Source: Clostridiales bacterium (GTDB lineage Bacteria > Bacillota_B > Dehalobacteriia > UBA4068). From it: a stretch of 5,740 nt of DNA. The translations under genes and the position numbers were made by a program. Under the pieces are notes generated by a model. It was not told the DNA's origin, searched no databases, and saw only the letters and a list, made by a program, of their open reading frames with translations. Shown here in pieces: positions 1-4,758 of this stretch (position 1 is the first letter of the stretch; every line of letters begins with the position of its first letter). The DNA is taken from contig WRIA01000051.1 in assembly GCA_009782975.1 (NCBI GenBank), positions 1 to 5,740 on the forward strand, written 5' to 3'.

Positions 1-742
1 GATAATCCGGATATTGACCGGAAATTACCCTGCTGGCGAAGGTGATATTTTCCAAGCAGAAATACGCCTGATTACGGCTGGCAATTATTTCTATCATACC
101 ATCGTCGTTAACCGCCAGGCGGGCTATTTCCTGCATGGTACGGCAGGGCAGTATAAGTTTGGCTTCCCCGCTGTCTTCCCCCTGCCAGCTTCCCACGGCA
201 ATAGCAAGCCTGTGGGTATCGGAAGCCACCATAACCAATTCCGGCCCGGCCATCTCTATAAGTATCCCGGTAAAAAGTGGTCTTACCTCGTCTGTAGCGG
301 CGGCTATGCTTACCTGTTTTACCATACGGCGAAAGGTCGATACACCTATCAAACCACGAATATCCCCCTCCGCCGAAGGTAAAGCCGGAAATTCCTCCGG
401 ATCGAAACAGCGTATGGCAATTTCCGATTGTTCGTAAATCAGGCGCATTTCCTCTGCGTTTTCGCTTATAAGCGTTACAGGGCCGGATGGCAAATGCCGC
501 ACCAGTTCTTGTAGATATTTGCCGGGCGCAACTATTTTACCGGTCTTTTCTACTTCGGCGTCTATCAGGCATTCCATAGCTAATTCCAGATCCGTACCAC
601 GCAATACCAACTTACCTGGCATATCTTCCGATGCTTCCATCATGATACCGCTTAATATGGGAAGAGTATTTTTATTGCTTATGGCTCGTCCCACAGCGTT
701 TACGGCATATAGGATATCTTCTTTTTGTACTGTCAGCTTCAT
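1..742 (-). CDS. dnaN: DNA polymerase III beta subunit (sliding clamp), N-terminal part
   Basis: DnaN forms the ring-shaped dimer that tethers the replicative polymerase and many repair proteins to DNA. The reverse strand reads without a stop from an ATG at 742 to the window edge: 247 codons beginning MKLTVQKEDILYAVNAVGRA. Clamp hallmarks are NTLPILSGI (25-33), the GTDLEL segment (49-54), the SDTHRLA loop (174-180), which is part of the client-peptide pocket in known clamps, and RVISGQYPDY (238-247), close to the usual inter-domain motif. With a usual family length near 370 residues, domains I and II are present and domain III lies outside the window. The ATG is preceded by AAGGCGGGG about 7 bases upstream as a ribosome binding site. 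The gene lies downstream of dnaA on the same strand, as in most Bacillota, but 367 bases away and behind a terminator-like hairpin, so it probably has its own promoter; none was identified with confidence. The identification is secure. Confidence 0.97.
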   Translation of the reverse strand, partial: MKLTVQKEDILYAVNAVGRAISNKNTLPILSGIMMEASEDMPGKLVLRGTDLELAMECLIDAEVEKTGKIVAPGKYLQELVRHLPSGPVTLISENAEEMRLIYEQSEIAIRCFDPEEFPALPSAEGDIRGLIGVSTFRRMVKQVSIAAATDEVRPLFTGILIEMAGPELVMVASDTHRLAIAVGSWQGEDSGEAKLILPCRTMQEIARLAVNDDGMIEIIASRNQAYFCLENITFASRVISGQYPDY

Positions 743-776
743 AAATAATCCCCGCCTTGTTTTTTATATTGGTCTG

Positions 777-850
777 TACATAATATAGTATATCACGTTT
801 ATATCGCGCAGTATATTAATTTTTATATATTATTTGCAGTAATATTAACT
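777..850. other. Candidate DNA unwinding element (AT-rich)
   Basis: Of the 70 bases at 781-850, 14 are G or C by hand count (about 20%). The segment begins directly beside the DnaA box at 852-860, on the side that box points to. It also contains two related stretches, GCAGTATATTAA (809-820) and GCAGTAATATTAA (836-848). Position and composition match the B. subtilis unwinding element between the incC boxes and dnaN. The assignment is inferred from layout and base composition. Confidence 0.6.
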
Positions 851-851
851 G

Positions 852-860
852 TGTGGAAAA
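852..860 (-). promoter_or_regulatory. DnaA box, one mismatch (TTTTCCACA)
   Basis: Read on the minus strand this is TTTTCCACA, one change from TTATCCACA. It points towards the adjacent AT-rich block, which makes it the best candidate for the box that loads DnaA onto the unwinding element. Confidence 0.65.
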
Positions 861-916
861 CAGGTTTAAAAAAGGTATAAGCACAGCTTGGATAGGAAAA
901 AACAAGAAAAATTGGC

Positions 917-925
917 AGTGGAAAA
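917..925 (-). promoter_or_regulatory. Weak DnaA box (TTTTCCACT)
   Basis: The minus strand reads TTTTCCACT, two changes from the consensus, in the same orientation as the box at 852-860 and 65 bases from it. It is plausible only because of its place inside the cluster. Confidence 0.35.
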
Positions 926-943
926 AATGTAGAAAAAATAATT

Positions 944-952
944 TTATCCACA
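944..952 (+). promoter_or_regulatory. DnaA box, perfect consensus
   Basis: TTATCCACA matches the bacterial DnaA box at all nine positions. It is the only perfect box between dnaA and dnaN and faces the opposite way to the box at 852-860. Confidence 0.85.
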
Positions 953-1077
953 GAGATAAATATTATTTTTAGGTTATACAGTTTATCCCCCAAAAAAACA
1001 TAAATATTTCCATGGTTTTCAACAAAAATATGTGAAATTCGTCTGTTTAAGCGTGGTGAAAAATATAACACTTAAAC

Positions 1078-1104
1078 AAAAGTGTCCAAAAATCGGACAC
1101 TTTT
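1078..1104 (-). terminator. Intrinsic terminator of dnaA
   Basis: A perfect 10-base-pair inverted repeat, AAAAGTGTCC and GGACACTTTT, flanks a 7-base loop and ends 5 bases after the dnaA stop codon. On the minus strand the right arm ends in TTTT followed by GTTT, giving the expected A-tract, stem and U-tract form. The plus strand also has T runs after the stem (GCTTTTT), so it could act in both directions. It would reduce read-through from dnaA into dnaN. Confidence 0.85.
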
Positions 1105-1109
1105 GCTTT

Positions 1110-2447
1110 TTAGCCCAGTAAAGCTTTTTTGATCTGCTCCACATCCTGTTGTAATGTTTCGTTTTCTGCCAAGCCCTGGGAGATTTTATCGTATGCGTGT
1201 ATAAAGGTGGTATGATCCCGCCCGCCAAAGCTTGCGCCTATCTGTTTTTGCGTAACTCCCAGCATATCACGGCATAAAAACATAGCGACCTGACGGGGGT
1301 GGGAGATAAAACGGTCTTTTCTTTTACTTTTTATATCCTCGGTGGATATCTGATAATGCTCGGCCACAACCCGCTGTATAAGATTAATGGTAAGACGGGG
1401 TTTTTCCTCTGTATCCGGGGGCAAAAGGCCGCGCAGGATCTCTTTGGCCTGCTCCATATTTACATGATCTATATCGTTTATCTTGGCGTGATAGATGATC
1501 TTATTCAAAGCGCCCTCCAATTGGCGTATATTGGAGCGGAGCTTACCGGCTATATGAAAAATAACTTCCTCGGAAATAGAGACACGGTCGTTAGTGGCTT
1601 TACGCTGTAAAATAGCGCAACGAGTTTCGAAATCCGGGGCTTGGATATCTGTGATAAGCCCGCCTTCAAAGCGATAACGAAGGCGTTCTTCCAAGGTCTC
1701 TATTTCCCTGGGTGGTCTGTCAGAGGAGATCACAATTTGTTTACTGGCTTCGTGCAGGGTATTGAATGTGTAGAAAAATTCTTCCTGTGTGCTTTCTTTA
1801 CCGGCCAAAAATTGGATGTCATCTATAAGCAGAACATCGGCATAGCGGTAACGGTTTTTGAAAGTATTGGCGTTGCCCGTGCGTATATGGTAGATAAATT
1901 CGTTGGTAAAGGTTTCGGTGGAAACATAAGCTACCTTTATGTTGGGCCGGTTTTTAAGTACCGCTTGGCCTATGGCGTGCATAAGATGGGTTTTACCCAG
2001 ACCGCTGCCGCCATATATGAACAAAGGGTTAAAAATGCGGCTGGGCTTTTTTGCAACAGATTCAGCCGCGGCCTGGGCGAAGCGGTTGCTTTCGCCAACC
2101 ACAAAGGTATCGAAGGTATAGCGGGGGTTGAACAGGGGCGGCGGTTGGGAAGCATGGGTGCGGGGCGTTGCGGTATCTGCCGAGGCCGAGGTATCTGCCC
2201 GGAGTTCTCCTTCCAGTATGATAACGGAGAGTTTTTCCCCTGTTACGCTAAACAGGGCGTTTTTAAGCTTGTCGGTATAGACTTGCTCTATAATTGCCTG
2301 GACATAACTATCGGTAACGTGTATTTCTACCAAATCGCCTTTTTGCCGTACATCCAAAATTTCGGCATTGGAAAAAAAGTTTTCAAAACTGTTTTCTTTG
2401 ATCTCTAGGCGTAGCTTATCTAAAACGTGGGGCCAAAAAGTTTCCAT
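1110..2447 (-). CDS. dnaA: Chromosomal replication initiator protein DnaA
   Basis: DnaA is the AAA+ ATPase that binds DnaA boxes, forms a filament at oriC, opens the DNA and recruits the replicative helicase. The protein is 445 residues, normal for the family. Domain I (about 1-80) starts METFWPHVLDKLRLEI. A short linker rich in Thr, Ala and Pro follows (81-105). The AAA+ domain has Walker A GGSGLGKTH (146-154), Walker B VLLIDD (205-210), sensor I region IVISSDRPP (238-246), the arginine-finger segment LRYRFEGGL (256-264) and sensor II region LEGALNKI (310-317). The C-terminal DNA-binding domain has the signature GGRDHTTFIHAYDKI (408-422). The frame stays open upstream to 2612, but the ATG at 2447 is chosen because GGAGGT lies 8 bases before it and homology starts there; the extra 55 codons cross DnaA boxes. 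The leader carries boxes at which DnaA could repress its own gene, as is known in other bacteria. Box VII has Gly-Gly where Trp-Gly is common. Confidence 0.98.
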   Translation of the reverse strand: METFWPHVLDKLRLEIKENSFENFFSNAEILDVRQKGDLVEIHVTDSYVQAIIEQVYTDKLKNALFSVTGEKLSVIILEGELRADTSASADTATPRTHASQPPPLFNPRYTFDTFVVGESNRFAQAAAESVAKKPSRIFNPLFIYGGSGLGKTHLMHAIGQAVLKNRPNIKVAYVSTETFTNEFIYHIRTGNANTFKNRYRYADVLLIDDIQFLAGKESTQEEFFYTFNTLHEASKQIVISSDRPPREIETLEERLRYRFEGGLITDIQAPDFETRCAILQRKATNDRVSISEEVIFHIAGKLRSNIRQLEGALNKIIYHAKINDIDHVNMEQAKEILRGLLPPDTEEKPRLTINLIQRVVAEHYQISTEDIKSKRKDRFISHPRQVAMFLCRDMLGVTQKQIGASFGGRDHTTFIHAYDKISQGLAENETLQQDVEQIKKALLG

Positions 2448-2512
2448 CAAACGAACCTCCTGCATAAGTATGACCGATAAATGAGTCAAAATAATTACAG
2501 CCCGTTTGTTTT

Positions 2513-2521
2513 TGTGGATAA
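2513..2521 (-). promoter_or_regulatory. DnaA box, perfect consensus
   Basis: The minus strand reads TTATCCACA, a full match. The box spans the loop and one arm of the 11-base-pair hairpin at 2506-2533 and lies 66 bases upstream of the dnaA start codon. Confidence 0.85.
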
Positions 2522-2547
2522 ACACAAAAACAAGGCTTGTAATAAAT

Positions 2548-2576
2548 AGTTTAACAGAGTTAATCCACAAAAACAA
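2548..2576 (-). promoter_or_regulatory. Weak candidate dnaA promoter
   Basis: On the minus strand, TTGTTT (2576-2571) and TAAACT (2553-2548) are separated by 17 bases. The -35 matches the sigma-A consensus at 3 of 6 positions and the -10 at 4 of 6. The DnaA box at 2561-2569 falls in the spacer, which would suit autorepression. The match is weak in AT-rich DNA and could be chance. Confidence 0.25.
2561..2569 (+). promoter_or_regulatory. DnaA box, one mismatch (TAATCCACA)
   Basis: TAATCCACA differs from the consensus at the second position. It overlaps the second copy of the CACAAAAACAAGG unit and sits in the opposite orientation to the box at 2513-2521. Confidence 0.6.
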
Positions 2577-2602
2577 GGGCAATTTTGCGTAAGACATAAA
2601 CT

Positions 2603-2611
2603 TTATCCACA
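2603..2611 (+). promoter_or_regulatory. DnaA box, perfect consensus
   Basis: TTATCCACA is a full match, followed by an A tract, as are the other two boxes of this cluster. It lies 42 bases before the -35 element of the rpmH promoter. Confidence 0.85.
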
Positions 2612-2652
2612 AAAAAATTCCTGATTTATTGCGGCGTTTAACCTACAATTAT

Positions 2653-2681
2653 TTGACAAGACAGGGAATATGAGATATAAT
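2653..2681 (+). promoter_or_regulatory. Perfect-consensus sigma-A promoter for rpmH operon
   Basis: TTGACA (2653-2658) and TATAAT (2676-2681) are both full consensus matches with the optimal 17-base spacer. Transcription should start near 2688, leaving a leader of about 45 bases before rpmH. A strong promoter fits a ribosomal protein gene and should drive rpmH, rnpA and yidD, possibly also yidC and jag. Confidence 0.9.
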
Positions 2682-2733
2682 TCTTCTGTTATTATCAAAA
2701 TCGGGTATTATACCTTAAGATAGGAGGATCGAA

Positions 2734-2871
2734 ATGACCAAGCGTACCTACCAGCCTAAAAAGCGCGTACACAAGCGTGTGCATGGATTTTTGGCCCGTA
2801 TGAAGGATAAAAACGGGCGCAATGTGCTGGCCCGCCGCCGCGCCAAGGGCCGCAAACGACTTTCTGCCTGA
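2734..2871 (+). CDS. rpmH: 50S ribosomal protein L34
   Basis: L34 is a small basic protein of the large ribosomal subunit that binds 23S rRNA. The 45-residue product begins [19 protein letters not shown] and continues with FLARM (19-23), [19 protein letters not shown] (27-45), the near-invariant L34 pattern of the form TYQPKxRxRxRxHGFxxRMxTxxGRxVLxxRRxKGRxxLxA. The Arg/Lys content is very high, as is normal. AGGAGG at 2722-2727 lies 6 bases before the ATG. The stop codon TGA shares its last base with the ATG of rnpA. It is the first gene of the rightward operon, directly behind a perfect-consensus promoter and diverging from dnaA, the standard arrangement in Bacillota. Confidence 0.98.
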   Translation: MTKRTYQPKKRVHKRVHGFLARMKDKNGRNVLARRRAKGRKRLSA

Positions 2872-3263
2872 TGCTGCCCAAGCATTTGCGCTTACGGGAT
2901 CGCCGGGATTTTAAACTGGTATATAAGCGCGGGCAAACGATTGCTGTGCCAACGCTGGCGCTGTACTGGCGCAAAACCGGCGGACAGGGGCCGCGGATAG
3001 GCTTTTCCGTTTCCAAAAAAATTGGCAAAGCGGTGGAGCGCAACCGCATAAAACGTCGTTGCCGTGCTGTTTCCCGGGAGTTACTGTACCACTTTACGCC
3101 CGGTACGGACTATATTTTTGTGTTACGTCCCGCGGCGGCTAAAGCCGATTATCAACGCCTTAAGGCCGATATGGCGAAATCACTGGCCTTGGTAACGCAG
3201 AGGAGAGAAAAAAGCGGGCCAAGCAAGCCAAAAGCGGCGTCCGATGAGGGGGATAAGCTATGA
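2871..3263 (+). CDS. rnpA: Ribonuclease P protein component
   Basis: RnpA is the protein partner of the RNase P ribozyme, which removes the 5' leader of precursor tRNAs; it helps the RNA bind substrate leader and metal ions. The 130-residue protein has the family signature RNRIKRR (57-63) within a long basic segment, preceded by [14 protein letters not shown] (42-55), and an N-terminal [16 protein letters not shown] region (6-21) that forms part of the leader-binding cleft in known structures. Family members are usually about 110-120 residues; the extra here is a charged tail (about 111-130, rich in Lys, Ser, Pro, Asp). The ATG overlaps the rpmH stop (TGATG), no good ribosome binding site precedes it, and the frame is closed by a TAA at 2808-2810 with no ATG or GTG between, so translation is probably coupled to rpmH. 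It overlaps yidD by 4 bases (ATGA). Confidence 0.97.
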   Translation: MLPKHLRLRDRRDFKLVYKRGQTIAVPTLALYWRKTGGQGPRIGFSVSKKIGKAVERNRIKRRCRAVSRELLYHFTPGTDYIFVLRPAAAKADYQRLKADMAKSLALVTQRREKSGPSKPKAASDEGDKL

Positions 3264-3469
3264 AATGGCTGGCAACGGCCTTTATCCGCTTTTATCAGAA
3301 GTTTATTTCCCCCTTGCTTGGCCCGCGTTGCCGATATCAGCCCACCTGCTCTCAATATATGCTGGAGGCTATTACACGCTACGGCGTAGTTAAAGGTGGC
3401 TGGCTGGGGTTAAAGCGTTTGCTGCGCTGCAATCCCTGGGCCAAGGGGGGTTATGACCCGGTACCGTAA
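3260..3469 (+). CDS. yidD: Membrane protein insertion efficiency factor YidD
   Basis: YidD is a small membrane-associated protein thought to assist YidC-dependent insertion of inner-membrane proteins. The 69-residue product matches the family along its length: [20 protein letters not shown] (9-28), the conserved Cys-bearing [11 protein letters not shown] (28-38), and a C-terminal [18 protein letters not shown] (52-69) with the typical Arg-Cys-Asn-Pro and Gly-Gly-Tyr-Asp-Pro-Val-Pro features. The N-terminal part is amphipathic with no clear transmembrane span, as expected. The start codon overlaps the rnpA stop by 4 bases, with GAGGGGG just upstream as ribosome binding site, so coupled translation is likely. 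The next gene, yidC, encodes its functional partner. The 3' end including the stop codon takes part in an extended inverted repeat with the yidD-yidC spacer. Confidence 0.97.
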   Translation: MKWLATAFIRFYQKFISPLLGPRCRYQPTCSQYMLEAITRYGVVKGGWLGLKRLLRCNPWAKGGYDPVP

Positions 3470-3538
3470 CAGAGACAAAAGGCTAAAATACCTATGCGGT
3501 TCGTTTTAGTAGTGAAAAAATTTTGTGTCTGTCCGGTA
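3462..3538 (+). repeat. Long imperfect inverted repeat in yidD-yidC spacer
   Basis: Bases 3462-3480 pair with 3521-3538: five pairs (TACCG with CGGTA), a 2-by-1 internal loop, five pairs (ACAGA with TCTGT), one G-G mismatch and six pairs (ACAAAA with TTTTGT). Inside lies a smaller stem, CTAAAA (3483-3488) with TTTTAG (3504-3509). The left arm includes the yidD stop codon. No T run follows the right arm, so it is not a standard intrinsic terminator. An RNA processing site or a stability element is possible. The pairing is visible in the sequence; the function is unknown. Confidence 0.55.
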
Positions 3539-3626
3539 AAGCATAAGACAAAGAACAAAACAGTTGATAGAAAAATGTCGGCGCCCCAAGCCGCATAAAG
3601 AAATAAGAATAGAGGTTTGATTATAC

Positions 3627-4694
3627 ATGGAGTTTGTTTCGCAGATATGGCTGCTTTGTGCCAGTACAGGTGATCTGGGTTTTAACCCTTGGGCCTGGCT
3701 GAAATACGGTTTTACCTGGGCCGTGGAACGCAGCTTTGATATTACCATGGCCATAGGTCTACCCAGTTATGCCTTGGCTATATTTTTCTTTACCATCGTT
3801 ATTAAAATATTGTTGCAGCCGGCTATGACCAAACAGCAGCGAACCACCCGGCAAATGGGCCGTTTGCAGCCTAAGTTACAGGAAATACAAAAAAAATATG
3901 CCGGAAACCAGCAGCGGATACAGCAGGAGACCATGAAAATATATAAGGAAGAGGGCGTTTCTCCCTTTTCCAGCTGCCTGCCTATGTTGCTGCAAATGCC
4001 CATCATAATAGCGTTGTTCCAGGCTCTGCGTGTTTTTGTGCCCGCACACCCGGAGTATTATTCTTTTCTCTGGATCACCGACCTTAGCCATCCGAACAGC
4101 GCTTATCCCGGTATAGGCGGTTTGATTTTGCCCATAATAGCCGGTCTGGCGACATTCATACAGCAATACCTTTCCCTAACCAATAAAAATGATCAGACAC
4201 AAAAGATGATGCTGTATGTTTTTCCCATAATGTTCATTTTTATGACCCGCTCCTTCCCCGCCTTTCTGGCCTTGTATTGGTCATATTACAGCCTTGTGGG
4301 CGCGGCGATACAGTTTGTGCTAAACAAGCGCTGGGCTAAAGACGACGCGCGGGCTGAGGAAGAGCGCCGGATACGGGAGGAAGACGAGCGGCGGCAAAAG
4401 AAGATAAAGAAGGCCGAACAAAAAGGCCAGGTATTTGTGGAAGAGGATATTGATAACCAAAAGGATGAAAATACCGTTACGGTGGGCGGGGTGGATTATA
4501 TACTGCCGCCCGGCTACACCTTGCGGGATAAAAAAGTTAAGGCTCATCCCTATTCCAACGAGGAGGAAACAATTACGGTAGCGGTTTTGCCGGACGGGCG
4601 GGAAAAGCCTCTTACCAGCCTGAAAAAAAGCGGCCCACCGCCGCCACCCGCACTGCCAAGCTTTGGTTTTGGGCGGGGAAACAAAAAAGAATAG
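3627..4694 (+). CDS. yidC: Membrane protein insertase YidC/Oxa1 family, with long C-terminal tail
   Basis: YidC inserts and folds proteins in the cytoplasmic membrane, alone or with SecYEG. The 355-residue product has the compact Gram-positive form without the large periplasmic domain of Proteobacteria. Hydrophobic spans fall at about 44-65, 117-138, 163-183, 194-207 and 209-231, giving the five-helix core. The cytoplasmic helical hairpin follows span 1 (QQRTTRQMGRLQPKLQEIQK, 70-89), and ALYWSYYSL (215-223) matches the usual last-helix motif. Lys60 sits where the hydrophilic-groove Arg is in E. coli and B. subtilis. No lipobox signal is seen, although Cys11 lies in a hydrophobic N-terminus. 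Residues 235-355 form an unusual tail: a charged, probably coiled-coil part (237-268), a segment with TVGGVDYILPPGYTL (285-299), and a Pro-rich Gly/Phe end with PPPPPALPSFGFGRG (337-351). An in-frame TGA 6 bases before the ATG fixes the earliest start; GAGG lies 11 bases upstream. It follows yidD by 157 bases and precedes jag, as is usual. Confidence 0.95.
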   Translation: MEFVSQIWLLCASTGDLGFNPWAWLKYGFTWAVERSFDITMAIGLPSYALAIFFFTIVIKILLQPAMTKQQRTTRQMGRLQPKLQEIQKKYAGNQQRIQQETMKIYKEEGVSPFSSCLPMLLQMPIIIALFQALRVFVPAHPEYYSFLWITDLSHPNSAYPGIGGLILPIIAGLATFIQQYLSLTNKNDQTQKMMLYVFPIMFIFMTRSFPAFLALYWSYYSLVGAAIQFVLNKRWAKDDARAEEERRIREEDERRQKKIKKAEQKGQVFVEEDIDNQKDENTVTVGGVDYILPPGYTLRDKKVKAHPYSNEEETITVAVLPDGREKPLTSLKKSGPPPPPALPSFGFGRGNKKE

Positions 4695-4758
4695 ACCCGT
4701 TCGGTGCTATACGGCATCGTTGGGAAAAATATCGGTCGCCCTGCGAGGAGGGAATATA

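Larger units (their letters stand above)
743..1109. other. dnaA-dnaN intergenic region, probable oriC part with unwinding element
   Basis: This 367-base gene-free stretch holds one perfect DnaA box (944-952), one box with a single mismatch (852-860), a weak box (917-925), a very AT-rich segment (about 777-850) and the dnaA terminator (1078-1104). In B. subtilis the equivalent interval carries the boxes that direct DnaA onto the unwinding element, so the same role is inferred here. A GTG-started reading frame at 823-1071 on the minus strand has no ribosome binding site and is rich in Phe, Ile and Lys, as expected of translated AT-rich spacer. I do not regard it as a gene. Confidence 0.8.
2506..2576. 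repeat. Hairpin plus inverted and direct repeats around DnaA boxes
   Basis: TTGTTTTTGTG (2506-2516) pairs perfectly with CACAAAAACAA (2523-2533) across a 6-base loop, giving an 11-base-pair hairpin. A further copy of the unit occurs at 2566-2578, making a 13-base direct repeat CACAAAAACAAGG at 2523-2535 and 2566-2578 with a 43-base offset. That copy also forms a 14-base inverted repeat (TTGTTTTTGTGGAT at 2506-2519 against 2563-2576). The boxes at 2513-2521 and 2561-2569 overlap the arms. In dnaA mRNA the two alternative pairings would be mutually exclusive. Confidence 0.75.
2448..2733. other. dnaA-rpmH intergenic region, probable second oriC part
   Basis: This 286-base divergent spacer contains three DnaA boxes (2513-2521, 2561-2569, 2603-2611), a repeat array built on the unit CACAAAAACAAGG, and the rightward rpmH promoter. 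In B. subtilis the region upstream of dnaA also carries essential boxes of the bipartite origin, so the same role is inferred. The leftward dnaA promoter must lie here, but only a weak candidate is visible. Confidence 0.8.

Noticed and set aside
983..991. TTATCCCCC as another DnaA box
   Set aside because: It differs at two positions, including core bases of the CCACA half, so it is weaker than the boxes listed.
823..1071. 82-codon minus-strand reading frame in the dnaA-dnaN spacer
   Set aside because: It starts with GTG, lacks a ribosome binding site, spans DnaA boxes and the candidate unwinding element, and its composition is that of translated AT-rich DNA.
1641..2408. 255-codon plus-strand reading frame opposite dnaA
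   Set aside because: It is antisense to a certain gene, has no recognised motifs, and its openness follows from dnaA codon use.
2448..2612. Upstream extension of dnaA giving a 500-residue protein
   Set aside because: The 55 extra codons run through DnaA boxes and repeats, have no ribosome binding site at 2612, and do not resemble DnaA; the ATG at 2447 has GGAGGT at good spacing.
3462..3538. Intrinsic terminator after yidD
   Set aside because: The stem is interrupted and is followed by CCGGTAAAGC with no T tract on the plus strand.
3577..3592. Short CGGC/GCCG hairpin before yidC as a riboswitch or T-box part
   Set aside because: Only four pairs form, no T-box or known riboswitch motif is present, and no terminator or anti-terminator pair is visible.
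3470..3626. Separate promoter for yidC
   Set aside because: Several -10-like hexamers occur, such as TAAAAT at 3484, but none has an acceptable -35 at 16-18 bases.
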